DNA from: an uncultured Clostridia bacterium
GTDB lineage: Bacteria > Bacillota > Clostridia > Oscillospirales > Butyricicoccaceae
DNA: 28,756 bases
Direction of reading: 5' to 3'
NCBI GenBank assembly: GCA_947856675.1
Contig: CANUCM010000096.1
Span: 1 to 28,756 of the forward strand
Below are positions 7,692 to 16,200 of this stretch, one piece after another. The position numbers were made by a program, and so were the translations under genes. The notes below the pieces were generated by a model, which worked only from the letters and a program-made list of their open reading frames with translations, ran no database searches and was not told the origin of the DNA. Positions within the stretch are counted from its first letter, which is position 1, and the number at the start of each line of letters is the position of its first letter.

Positions 7692-8495
7692 TCACAAAGT
7701 CTGCACTTCCGGCCTGCACTGGGCGGCGATGTCGGCGGCGGCGGCGCCCCAGTCGCGGTACAGGAGGAAGGCGGAGAAATAGCCGCACTGTCCCGCGGTG
7801 ATGATTTTGTGCGCCGCGGTGGACGGGTCGTCATACAAAAGAAAGTGCAGCTGGCCGCTGCCGTCGCGCCAGGTAAAGTATTTTGCGCACAGCTCTGCGG
7901 AAAAATAGCACTGCGGGTTTTCCCGCGCCAGGATTTCGGCAAACTGGCGGGCAGAAAGCGTGCGGCCGTCGGCGCACTGCGCCGGCAGCAGGAAATCGGA
8001 GCAGATGCGCACAAGCTCAAGGCACAGGCGCTGGGGCGGAAAGCGCACGGTATAGTGCCGGAGCATGTCGGCAAAGGAGCCGCCGCTGACGTCGGAAGGG
8101 ACGAGGATTTTGGCGCTTTCCGAGGCGCCGGCGAGGCCGAGGGGCAAAAAATGCACGATGCGCCGGGCGGCGAGCACGGAGCACACGCAGCGTGCGGCTT
8201 CCAGGCCGGGGGCGCTTTCGGGAAAATCGAGCAGCACGCCGCCGTAGCTGCGGCGCGCGCATTCGGCGGCGATGTCGCGGGCCAGCCGGCGGACGCCGGC
8301 TTCCGACCAGCCGGCCGAGCCGTCGTCAAAGACGCCCATGATGCCGCCGCGGGCCGATATGGGCAGGCCGCGGCGCGTCAGCGTGCCGTCCGGCCCTACG
8401 CTGTAAAACAGGTGGCACGCCGGCATGTGCAGGGCGCCCGCGCTGTGCTGGTCTTCCGCCGCCGTGACGAGGAAGCATTTGATTGAGCCTGACAA
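7692..8495 (-). CDS. Conserved hypothetical protein, possibly TIM-barrel-like (267 aa)
   Basis: Unrecognised cytoplasmic protein; no signal peptide. The frame is open far upstream, but the start is placed at TTG 8495-8493 because AAGGGGGA lies about 8 nt before it and the longer extension is antisense to the HAD phosphatase gene. The segment RDIAAECARRSYGGVLLDFPE (about residues 70-90) followed by AARRIVHFLPLGLAGASESA resembles the strand-4 region of GH18-like barrels, but the canonical DxxDxDxE is not intact, so glycosidase activity is doubtful. The C-terminal part contains AELCAKYFTW and LHFLLYDDPSTAAHKI. It is divergent from the YqeG-like gene with only about 115 nt between starts, and convergent with the permease. 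Real coding is supported by the ribosome site, the terminator and consistent codon use. Confidence 0.65.
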   Translation of the reverse strand: MSGSIKCFLVTAAEDQHSAGALHMPACHLFYSVGPDGTLTRRGLPISARGGIMGVFDDGSAGWSEAGVRRLARDIAAECARRSYGGVLLDFPESAPGLEAARCVCSVLAARRIVHFLPLGLAGASESAKILVPSDVSGGSFADMLRHYTVRFPPQRLCLELVRICSDFLLPAQCADGRTLSARQFAEILARENPQCYFSAELCAKYFTWRDGSGQLHFLLYDDPSTAAHKIITAGQCGYFSAFLLYRDWGAAAADIAAQCRPEVQTL

Positions 8496-8509
8496 AATTG
8501 CGATCCCCC

Positions 8510-8539
8510 TTGTACTTTTTCGGCCGTGTATGGTAAAAT
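8510..8539 (+). promoter_or_regulatory. Promoter for the YqeG-Nfo-like-PepP genes
   Basis: TTGTAC (8510-8515), 18-nt spacer, TAAAAT (8534-8539). The -35 box is only 15 nt from the start codon of the divergent gene, so initiation for that gene must occur inside or beyond this promoter. Confidence 0.5.
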
Positions 8540-8609
8540 ATTGGCTGTACGATCCATTGATTTTTATGACGCGGACGCATGGGATATGCCGCCGCGCGAG
8601 GAGAACTTC

Positions 8610-9092
8610 ATGCTGCTTCATCCCCATCGCGTATATACATCTCCTTTTGAGGTGACGGCCGGGGAACTGGCCGGACTGGGCGTGCGCGCCCTGCTGCTCG
8701 ACATCGACGGCACCATTGCGCGCACCTGTGAGCCGGAGCCTGCGCCGGCGGTGGTACAGTGGGCCCGCGGGCTTACGGCACAGGGTATCTCCCTGTTTAT
8801 CCTGTCCAACAACAAGCACCCGCTCCGGGTGCAGCGGTTTGGGGAAATGCTGGGCTGCGGATACATGTACCGGGCCGGCAAGCCGCGGCGCCGGGGCTTT
8901 GAACAGGCGCTGCGCGTGCTGGGCTGCGCGCCCGGGCAGGCGGCGCTTTTGGGCGATCAGATTTTCACCGATGTTTTGGGCGCGCGCCGCTGCGGGCTCA
9001 AGGCGCTGCGTGTCGAATCGACCGATACGCAGCTGTGGTATTACGGGCTGCGGCGTTTTTTTGAAACGCCTTTTCTCGGGCCGAGGGAGTAG
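8610..9092 (+). CDS. yqeG: YqeG-type HAD-superfamily IIIA phosphatase
   Basis: 160-aa HAD phosphatase. Motif I is LLLDIDGTIA with the nucleophile Asp31 and acid/base Asp33. Motif II is the Ser of FILSNN, motif III the Lys of AGKPRRRGF, and motif IV LLGDQIFTDVLGA. The N-terminal LHPHRVYTSPFEV and the overall length match YqeG (about 170 aa). The start at 8610 is preferred over an in-frame ATG at 8526 because GAGGAG sits 6 nt before it. The physiological substrate of YqeG is not settled; a phospholipid phosphatase role has been proposed for related proteins. The TIM-barrel gene begins 7 nt after its stop, so the two are co-transcribed. Confidence 0.88.
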   Translation: MLLHPHRVYTSPFEVTAGELAGLGVRALLLDIDGTIARTCEPEPAPAVVQWARGLTAQGISLFILSNNKHPLRVQRFGEMLGCGYMYRAGKPRRRGFEQALRVLGCAPGQAALLGDQIFTDVLGARRCGLKALRVESTDTQLWYYGLRRFFETPFLGPRE

Positions 9093-9099
9093 CGGTTTT

Positions 9100-9969
9100 A
9101 TGGAAGCATTGTTTGGTCCGGCGGGCAACAGCGAGAGCTTTGCCGCGCGGTATAAATCGAGCGTGGACGCTCCGCGCTTTTTAAAGGACATGGGTCTTGA
9201 CTGTTATGAGTACCAGTGCGGCCGCGGCGTGGCCATCGGGGAGCAGACCGCGGGCGCTTTGGGCGCGCAGGCGCGGGAACACGGCATTGTGCTTTCGCTG
9301 CATTCGCCGTATTTTATCAACCTGTCGAGCCCGGAGCCGGAACGCCGGGAAAAGAACATCGGGTATATCACAAGCTCGTGCCAGGCGGCATCGTGGATGG
9401 GAGCCGACCGCGTCGTGGTGCACTGCGGCGGGTTGACGGGGCAGACGCGCGAGCGCGCGCTGGACAACACGGTAAGCGGCCTGCAGGACGCGCTTGCGCG
9501 CATGCAGGAGCTGGGGCTTGCCCATATCCGGCTGTGCATCGAAACCATGGGCAAAGTCAACGTGCTGGGCACGCTGGAAGAAGTCATTGCCATCTGCCGC
9601 AGCGACGAGCGGCTTTTGCCCTGCATTGATTTCGGACATCTGAACGCCCGTACCATGGGGATGACGCGCACACGGGAGCAGCTGGGCGCGGTGCTGGATG
9701 CGCTGCATGACGGCATAGGCTCCGAGCGCAGCCGGGTTTTTCACGCGCATTTCAGCAAAATAGAGTATTCCGGGGGCGGCGAGGTACGGCATCTTACGTT
9801 TGCCGACGAGCAGTACGGACCGGAGTTTGAGCCGCTGGCCGAGCTTCTGGCCGGACGCGGCCTTGCGCCGCACATTATCTGTGAGTCGGCCGGAACACAG
9901 GCCGAAGACGCCCTCTGTATGAAAAAAATGTATAAACAGGCGGTTTTGAGCACGAAGGAGGATGTATGA
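9100..9969 (+). CDS. Endonuclease IV (Nfo)-like / xylose-isomerase-like TIM barrel
   Basis: 289-aa TIM-barrel protein of the AP-endonuclease-2 superfamily. Metal-ligand positions are visible in order: LSLHSPYFINLSS (His), RVVVHCGG (His), LCIETMGKVN (Glu), PCIDFGHLNA (Asp, His), FHAHFSKIEY (His) and IICESAGTQAEDAL (Glu). The order matches the tri-zinc centre of endonuclease IV, but the canonical Nfo loops are altered (HCGG instead of HPG, FGH instead of TCH). It could therefore be an AP endonuclease or a sugar isomerase relative. Start 9100 follows GAGGGAG; an open frame further upstream is antisense-like noise over the HAD gene. The gene overlaps pepP by ATGA, indicating translational coupling. 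Confidence 0.8.
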   Translation: MEALFGPAGNSESFAARYKSSVDAPRFLKDMGLDCYEYQCGRGVAIGEQTAGALGAQAREHGIVLSLHSPYFINLSSPEPERREKNIGYITSSCQAASWMGADRVVVHCGGLTGQTRERALDNTVSGLQDALARMQELGLAHIRLCIETMGKVNVLGTLEEVIAICRSDERLLPCIDFGHLNARTMGMTRTREQLGAVLDALHDGIGSERSRVFHAHFSKIEYSGGGEVRHLTFADEQYGPEFEPLAELLAGRGLAPHIICESAGTQAEDALCMKKMYKQAVLSTKEDV

Positions 9970-11045
9970 TGACAAGACGGGAAAAAATTGCGGCCATGCT
10001 GCGCGAAAACAAGCTGGACGCCGTGATGCTGACGGACGGCGACAACCTGGTGTATGCCACGGGTATGCCGGGCATTGAAGGCATAGCGGTCATCACCGCG
10101 GACGGTGAGGGCTGGCTGTTCACCGACTCGCGCTACATTGAGGATGCCGAGGCGCGTGTCGGGGCGCAGGGCTACTGCGTCATCATGCCGGAGGGCTCTT
10201 ATCCCACGCCCGACTGCGTCGAGCAGATTGTGCGCGCCAAGGGGGTGCGCATGCTGGGCTTTGAAGACAGAGCCGTGACCTTTGCCGAGTATCAGCAGTA
10301 TCTGGGCGCGCTGTCGTGCGCGCTGCGCCCCGTCGGCGACGCGTTTGAGCTTTTGCGCGAAGTCAAGGAGCAGGCCGAGGTCGACTGCATTGTCAAGGCG
10401 CAGCGCATCGCGGAAGCGGCGCTCGACGAGCTGTACGGGCTGATCCGCCCGGGCGTGACCGAGCTGGAGATGGCGGGCGAGCTGGAATACCGCATGCGCC
10501 GCCACGGTTCGGAAGGCCCGGCGTTTTCCACCATTTTTGTGTCGGGTCCCAAAAGCGCGATGCCGCACGGCACGCCTGGGGAACGCAAGGTGTGCCGGGG
10601 CGACTTTATTGTCATTGACTTTGGCGCGTCCTTTGGCGGATACCGTTCCGACATGACGCGCACGGTTGCCGTCGGGGAGGCCACGGACGAAATGCGCACC
10701 GTGTATCAGACGGTGCTGGAGGCGCAAAAGCGCGGCATCGAGGCCTTTGTCGAGGGCGCGCTGGGCAGCGACGTGCACAATGCCGCGGCCGAGGTCATCG
10801 AAAAAGCCGGGTACGGCAAGTATTTCGGCCATGGCCTGGGCCACAGCCTGGGGCTGCTGATTCATGAAAACCCGCGCGCTTCGCGCACGTCGCAGTCGCG
10901 GTTTAAGCAGGGCAACATCATCACCATCGAGCCGGGCATCTACCTGCCGGGGAAATTCGGCGTGCGCATTGAAGATATGATGTACCTCAGCGCCTCGGGG
11001 CCGGTCAATCTGACCAAAATGCCCAAAGAGCTTCTCATTTTGTGA
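9966..11045 (+). CDS. Xaa-Pro aminopeptidase / M24 family peptidase
   Basis: 359-aa M24B metallopeptidase that removes N-terminal residues preceding proline. The N-terminal creatinase-like domain (residues about 1-130, with LTDGDNLVYATGMPG) is followed by the pita-bread domain with all five metal ligands: Asp218 (VIDFGASFGG), Asp229 (RSDMTRTV), His293 (GHGLGHSLG), Glu322 (ITIEPGIYLP) and Glu336 (VRIEDMMYL). His289 is the likely catalytic His. The start may be the first or second of two adjacent ATGs (9966 or 9969); AAGGAGG ends 4 nt before the first. It overlaps the preceding gene by four bases. Together with EF-P downstream this is a common clostridial arrangement, and handling of proline-containing peptides and polyproline translation are related themes, though functional linkage is inferred. 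Confidence 0.93.
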   Translation: MMTRREKIAAMLRENKLDAVMLTDGDNLVYATGMPGIEGIAVITADGEGWLFTDSRYIEDAEARVGAQGYCVIMPEGSYPTPDCVEQIVRAKGVRMLGFEDRAVTFAEYQQYLGALSCALRPVGDAFELLREVKEQAEVDCIVKAQRIAEAALDELYGLIRPGVTELEMAGELEYRMRRHGSEGPAFSTIFVSGPKSAMPHGTPGERKVCRGDFIVIDFGASFGGYRSDMTRTVAVGEATDEMRTVYQTVLEAQKRGIEAFVEGALGSDVHNAAAEVIEKAGYGKYFGHGLGHSLGLLIHENPRASRTSQSRFKQGNIITIEPGIYLPGKFGVRIEDMMYLSASGPVNLTKMPKELLIL

Positions 11046-11051
11046 TTTCTC

Positions 11052-11080
11052 TTGCAAAATGGGCCTTTTTACGATAGAAT
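11052..11080 (+). promoter_or_regulatory. SigA-like promoter for efp
   Basis: TTGCAA (11052-11057), 17-nt spacer, TAGAAT (11075-11080) in the gap between the peptidase stop and the EF-P start. EF-P may therefore be transcribed both from here and by readthrough. Confidence 0.65.
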
Positions 11081-11112
11081 ATGTGTGTTAAACTAAACTG
11101 GAGGTTTTCTTT

Positions 11113-11676
11113 ATGATATCGGCAGGAGATTTCAGAAACGGCGTCACCTTTGAAATGGACGGACAGGTCATGCAGATCGTGGAGTTCCAGCATGTCAAGC
11201 CCGGAAAGGGCGCGGCGTTTGTGCGCACCAAGCTGAAAAACGTCATCACCGGCGCGGTGGTGGAGCGCACCTTCAGCCCGACCGACAAGTTTGAAAATGC
11301 GTATGTCGACCGCCGCGATATGCAGTACCTGTATAACGACGGCGAGCTGTATTACTTTATGGACACCGAAACCTATGAGCAGCTTCCCCTCAATGCCGAC
11401 AAGCTGAGCGACGCGTTCCGCTTTGTCAAGGAGGACATGATTGTCAAGGTGCTGTCTTACAAGGGCAACGTGTTCGGCCTGGAACCGCCTCTGTTTGTCG
11501 ACCTGATGGTCACGGACACCGAGCCCGGCGTGCGCGGCGACACGGCGACCAACGTGACCAAGCCCGCCACGCTGGAAACGGGCGCCGAGGTGCGCGTGCC
11601 TCTGTTTATCAATGCCGGTGAGAAGATCCGTGTGGACACCCGCACGGGCGAATATCTGGAGCGCTCCAAGGAATAA
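11113..11676 (+). CDS. efp: Elongation factor P
   Basis: 187-aa translation factor that relieves ribosome stalling at polyproline stretches. The N-terminal KOW-like domain has QHVKPGKGAAFVRTKLKN, with Lys32 at the loop tip where EF-P is post-translationally modified. The OB domains follow, with EPPLFVDLMVTDTEPGVRGD and the C-terminal IRVDTRTGEYLER, all standard. GGAGG lies 8 nt before the ATG. Because the loop residue is Lys (not Arg), modification by lysylation or by the Bacillus-type aminopentanol pathway is possible, but no modification gene is in this window. The CD1247-type gene follows after 12 nt. Confidence 0.98.
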   Translation: MISAGDFRNGVTFEMDGQVMQIVEFQHVKPGKGAAFVRTKLKNVITGAVVERTFSPTDKFENAYVDRRDMQYLYNDGELYYFMDTETYEQLPLNADKLSDAFRFVKEDMIVKVLSYKGNVFGLEPPLFVDLMVTDTEPGVRGDTATNVTKPATLETGAEVRVPLFINAGEKIRVDTRTGEYLERSKE

Positions 11677-11688
11677 GGAGGAAGAGCA

Positions 11689-12174
11689 ATGACTGTAACC
11701 GAAAAGACCGCATACCTCAAGGGCCTGCTGGAAGGGCTGAAGATTGACGACAGCACCGACCAGGGCAAGTTGCTGTGCGCGATTGTTGATACGCTCAATG
11801 ACATTGCGCTGTCGGTTTCCGATCTTGAGTCGGACGCGGCGGATATGGCCGAGGAAATTGAGCTCATCGAAGACGCCATCGACGACATCGATGACGAGCT
11901 GGAGGAAGTGGAAGACACCCTGGACGACGTCTGCGACGTTCTTGAGGACTGCTTCGACGAGGAAGACGACGAAGACGACGAAGACGAAGATGAGAACTTC
12001 TATCAGCTGTCCTGCCCGACGTGCGGCGAGGAAATCTGCGTGGATGAAGACGTCCTGGCCGAAGGCGGCATGAAATGCCCGGCCTGCGGCGAGGACCTTG
12101 AGTTTGACCTCAGCCTGCTTGAGGACGAGGACGACGACAAGGGCTGCGGCTGTGACTGCGGCTGCGAGCACTGA
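11689..12174 (+). CDS. CD1247-type acidic zinc-ribbon protein (161 aa)
   Basis: The N-terminus matches the CD1247 N-terminal domain of clostridia (EKTAYLKGLLEGLKIDD and LLCAIVDTLNDIALSVSDLE). A very acidic Asp/Glu-rich coiled region follows (residues about 50-105). Next is a zinc ribbon, CPTCGEEICVDEDV and CPACGEDLEF, giving two CxxC knuckles. The tail, GCGCDCGCEH, adds four more Cys and a terminal His. Function of the family is unknown; acidic tract plus ribbon resembles RNA-polymerase or ribosome accessory proteins, but that is inference. AAGGAGG precedes the ATG. It follows efp after 12 nt, a conserved clostridial pairing as far as I recall, and a terminator closes the unit. Confidence 0.85.
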   Translation: MTVTEKTAYLKGLLEGLKIDDSTDQGKLLCAIVDTLNDIALSVSDLESDAADMAEEIELIEDAIDDIDDELEEVEDTLDDVCDVLEDCFDEEDDEDDEDEDENFYQLSCPTCGEEICVDEDVLAEGGMKCPACGEDLEFDLSLLEDEDDDKGCGCDCGCEH

Positions 12175-12190
12175 TTTTTAACAATACAGC

Positions 12191-12218
12191 AAAAAGTCCG
12201 CCGCAGGCGGACTTTTTT
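12191..12218 (+). terminator. Rho-independent terminator
   Basis: Stem 12191-12202 with 12206-12217 (AAGTCCGCC/GGCGGACTT), 3-nt loop, run of six T. It lies only about 15 nt before the Shine-Dalgarno of the GluQRS gene, and no promoter is evident between them, so GluQRS may depend on readthrough. Confidence 0.9.
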
Positions 12219-12248
12219 GCTGCACGGACCGAAAGGAGGGAAACCGGC

Positions 12249-13193
12249 ATGCCCAGCGGGGTGCGCGGGCGTTTTGCGCCCAGCCCGAGCGGGAGGATGC
12301 ATCTGGGCAATGTGCTGTGCGCGCTGCTGGCGTGGCTTTCGTGCCGGGCGCAGGACGGGCGCATGCTGCTGCGCATCGAAGACCTGGACCCCCAGCGCAG
12401 CAGGCCGGAATACGCGCGAAAGATCGAGGAGGACCTTTTATGGCTGGGCCTTGACTGGGACGAGGGCGGCCTGCAGGCGCCGGGCGGCCCCTGTGTGCAG
12501 AGCACGCGGGGCGCGCTGTACGATGCGGCGCTCGGGCGGCTGAAGCAGCAGGGGCTGTTGTACCCGTGCTTCTGCACGCGGGCCGAGCTGCACGCGGCGC
12601 AGGCGCCCCACGCAGGCGAGACCGCCGTATACGACGGCCGCTGCCGCCGTTTGAGCGCGCAGCAGCGTTCGGAGCTGGCGGCGGTGCGGCAGCCGGCGCT
12701 GCGCGTCAAAGCGCCCGGTGTGCCGGTGGAGTTTTGCGACCTGTTTCTCGGCCCGCAGCGGCGCAGCCCTGCGGCGGAAGTGGGCGACGTGATTGTGCGG
12801 CGGCGCGACGGTGTGCACGCCTACCAGCTGGCCGTTGTGGTCGACGACGCGCTGATGGGGGTCAGCGAGGTGGTGCGCGGGCGGGACCTGCTCACCTCGA
12901 CGGCGCTGCAGATTTTCCTGCACCGCAGCCTGGGCTTTTCGCCGCCGCGTTACGGGCACATCCCCCTGCTGGTCGCGCCCGACGGAAGGCGGCTTTCCAA
13001 GCGGGAGCGCGACCTCGACATGGGCGCGCTGCGGGCGCGCTACAGCTCGCCCGAGCCCCTTCTGGGAAAGCTCGCACAGGCCGCGGGGCTTTTGGCGCAT
13101 CCCGAGCCGGTCACGGCGCGCGATCTCATCGCGCTGTATCGTCCCGAAGCCGTCCCGCGCCGGGACATCGTCATCCGTCCCGAAGAATGGTAA
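12249..13193 (+). CDS. gluQ: Glutamyl-Q tRNA(Asp) synthetase (GluQRS)
   Basis: 314-aa truncated glutamyl-tRNA synthetase paralogue: it keeps the catalytic Rossmann fold and lacks the anticodon-binding domain. It glutamylates the queuosine base at position 34 of tRNA-Asp. Seen: RGRFAPSPSGRMHLGN (HIGH-type motif, residues 6-21), LLRIEDLDPQRSRPE, the zinc site CFCTRAEL (Cys107, Cys109) with Tyr128 and Cys132 in VYDGRC, VVVDDALMGVSEVVRGRDLL, and the KMSKS-type RRLSKRERDLDMGAL. Length of about 300 aa separates it from full GltX (about 480 aa). AAGGAGG lies about 9 nt upstream. GluQRS is best known from proteobacteria beside dksA; here it sits behind EF-P and CD1247. No other queuosine gene is in the window. 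Confidence 0.93.
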   Translation: MPSGVRGRFAPSPSGRMHLGNVLCALLAWLSCRAQDGRMLLRIEDLDPQRSRPEYARKIEEDLLWLGLDWDEGGLQAPGGPCVQSTRGALYDAALGRLKQQGLLYPCFCTRAELHAAQAPHAGETAVYDGRCRRLSAQQRSELAAVRQPALRVKAPGVPVEFCDLFLGPQRRSPAAEVGDVIVRRRDGVHAYQLAVVVDDALMGVSEVVRGRDLLTSTALQIFLHRSLGFSPPRYGHIPLLVAPDGRRLSKRERDLDMGALRARYSSPEPLLGKLAQAAGLLAHPEPVTARDLIALYRPEAVPRRDIVIRPEEW

Positions 13194-13201
13194 AAGCAAA
13201 G

Positions 13202-13237
13202 AAACGCCGCGCAAGGCATTGGCCTTGCGCGGCGTTT
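13202..13237. terminator. Strong bidirectional terminator between convergent genes
   Basis: A 16-bp perfect stem (13202-13217 with 13222-13237; AAACGCCGCGCAAGGC and complement), 4-nt loop, flanked by AAAAGCAAA on the left and TTTTGCTTT on the right, which can extend the pairing. It ends GluQRS (plus) and the giant SLH gene (minus), whose stop codons are 66 nt apart. Confidence 0.92.
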
Positions 13238-13259
13238 TGCTTTGGAAAACTTGTGCGTT

Positions 13260-16200
13260 TCAGCGAACGACGGTCTTGATGAAGTTGGAGACGATGGTCG
13301 CGAGCTGTGCACGGGTGGCCGTCTGCTGCGGGGCAAAGAGGTTTGCGCCCACGCCCTGCATGAGGCCTTCGGACTGGCAGTACAGCGCGCCTTCGCGGGC
13401 CCAGTCGGCAATGGTGTCGCTGTCCGCGTAGGTCAGGGCGGAGTCGGTCTGTTCGGGCAGGGCCTGCATCATTTCCGCGAAGCGGAACAGCATGGTGGCC
13501 ATCTGCTCACGGGTGACGAGGTCGTCGGGACCGAATGTTCCGTCGCCGTAGCCCTTTACGATGCCGTGCTCTGCGGCCCAGTCCACATACTTGCCGTAGT
13601 AGGCCGAGTAGTTGCAGTCGTCAAAGGCCTGGCCTGTGCCGGTACTGCTGAGGCCGAAGCTGCGTTCGTACAGGCGTCCCAGCACGGTGGCGACCATGGC
13701 GCGGGTGACGCTGCCGTCGGGGTCAAAGAGCGAGTCGGTGATGCCGATGAGGATTTCGCGATCGGTGACAAAGGCGATAGCCTCTTCGCCCCAGTGGCCG
13801 CTGACGTCGCTGAAGGTCTTGTGGTTGGGGGTAAAGAGCACCTGCGCGCCTTCCGGTGCGAGGTATTCGCCCTCGGTCCAGGTGCCGCTGCCGTCGATGT
13901 CGTAGGCGAAGCCGATAAAGACCTTGTTGCCGCTGGCGTCGAGGTAATAGGGCTGGCCCACGTCGCCGAAGCTGGCGACGATATCGGTGTTGGCATAGAC
14001 CTCATACTCGCTGCCGCTTACGAAGGGTACGCCGTTGACCGTCAGGCTGGTCAGCGGGTCTTTTCCTTCGGCGGTGGCGGTGATGACGAGGATGGTGCCC
14101 AGCTTGACGGTGTCGCCGTTGGCCAGTTCCACGCCGTCGCTCGTCACGGTGACCGAGCCTGCGCCGGTGACGCTGATCTTCACGGTGTACTCGCTGTCGG
14201 AATCAAGGCCGGGGCCTGCAGGACCCACAGGGCCGGCAGGGCCTTCGGGGCCGGTGGGGATTTCGCCGGTGTACTTGAACAGGACGGTAAAGATAACCGG
14301 TTCGGTGCCTGTGACGTACTTTCCTTCGGAATCCGCTTCGGCGCCGCTCGCCGTGAAGCTTTCGAGGGTGTAGTCGGTGTTTGCGATGGGCTTGACGATG
14401 AGCGTGGTGCCCACGGGGAGGTACTGACCGTTGAAAATGGGGGTACCGTCAGACTGTGTGACGTTGAGGACGCCGTTGGAGACCGTCCAGGAGACCGGGA
14501 CTTCGGCGACGGCGAAGGTGCATTCAATGTGGTTGCTCTTTTCCGCGTTGACCAGGTAGGTGGTCACGCTGCTGAGCAGGTTTGTGCCGTAGTCCGAACC
14601 GCCGGCGGTCAGGGTATCCAGCGCGTAGTGGGCGTCGGGGATGGTCATGATGGTCAGGGTAGTGCCCACGGGCAGGAAGTCGCCGCTCTGTATGGGCCGG
14701 CCGAGGCTGTCGAGAAGGATGAGCGTGCCGTTTTCGGGGGTGTTGAAGGTGACCGCACACTCTTCCGCTTCAAACAGGGCCGAGATGGTCAGATCGGAGG
14801 TCAGGCTGACGCTCCAGGATCCGTCATCCGGGTTCAGGGTGCCGCCGGGGACATCCAGGACGCTCAGCGCGGAGCCCTGTGCGGGAAGCCCCTGAATGGT
14901 CAGGGTGCTGCCGGCGGCCAGGGTGTAGGTGCCCGGGGCATACTCCGTGCCGTTGATGCTGACAAGGCCGCTGCCGTTGCCGCTGATGCTGACGGTGACG
15001 TCATACTCGCTGCGGGCAAACTGGGCGTCGAGAGTCGTGTCGGAGTCGACGGTAAAGGTGGTTTCCGAAAGCTCGTGTCCGTCGGCCGTCAACAGGTCGA
15101 CGTCAAAGTGCTCGTTCGGAGTGGCCACAACGGTGAGCTTGCTGCCTTCGGGAACCTGAGCGCCGTCTTGCAGCTGCACATTGTTCCAGTAGACCTCAAG
15201 GGTGCCGCCGGTGACGTCGTCCGCAATGGAAATGGTGCAGTAGGCAGTCACGAGATCCGGGCTGAAGGGGCTTTCCATATCGGAGAAGTCCAGGTCGCTG
15301 TCCACGCCGGTGATGGTCACGACGCAGTCCTGCACTGCCATGGACAGGCTGTACACAGCGGCGGAGATCTCGGGAATGACCTTTTCGATTTCCTCGACCA
15401 GGACATTGTAGTCCACGGCGTAGCCGGCAGCCGGGCTGAAGGTGAGGCGCACGGTGCCGCCGGGGGCGGCCAGGACCGCGTCGGTGCCGGGGGCGGCGTT
15501 GTCGTCATCGCCGCTGACGCCGTCGGGCACAAAGCTGACGGAGCCGGAACCGGTGGGGATGGAGGCGGTCACGGGCGGATCCACCGAGTCATCCGTCACG
15601 ACTTCTGCGGTAAAGGCCGAGGGTACGATGACGGCATGGCGGCTCGGGGTTTCGGCAAAGACGGCTTCCATCAGCACGTCGCTGCCGAGCGAGTCAATGC
15701 TGTAGGTGTAGAAGCCGAGGTCTTCGTGCCAGACCGGAGTGATGCTGCTGCCGTTGACGGTCAGCCCGGACAGGATATAGCCTTTGTCCGGAGTGATGGT
15801 AAAGTCCACTTTGGAGCCGCCGCGGATGTTTTCGCTGTCGCTGATGCTTCCGTTAAAGTCGTCGGTTCCGATAGTCAGGGCGTACTGCGCGCTCAGGGTG
15901 CCGCCGGCGGTGGCGCTGAGCGTTACGTCGTAGAAGTTGCGGCGGAAGGTGACGCCGATGTACTGGCCGGCGTCAATGTCGTCGAGGTCGGAGCGGACGT
16001 CGAGCAGGGTGATGCTGTTGCCGTTTACCTCGTACTCCACGCCGTCGGGCACATACCAGCGATAGACGTAGCTGCCGGCGTCGGGGACGGCCAGCAGGGT
16101 CAGGGTGCCGTGCTCCGCGACGGTGAGGGTGGAAGAATCGGACATATCCACGCTGCCGTAGCTGCTTTCGACCGTGCCGTAGCCGTTCTGGAAGCTGTTG

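Noticed and set aside
8496..9191. N-terminal extension of the 7692-8495 gene to 9191
   Set aside because: It would be antisense to the YqeG-like gene and lacks a ribosome site; the TTG at 8495 has a good one.
9741..11057. 438-codon minus-strand frame over the Xaa-Pro aminopeptidase
   Set aside because: Antisense shadow; the plus strand shows all five M24 metal ligands.
14205..14260. Collagen-like domain
   Set aside because: Only about five GPx triplets; too short for a stable triple helix, more likely a hinge or a relic of a phage-tail-type collagen segment.
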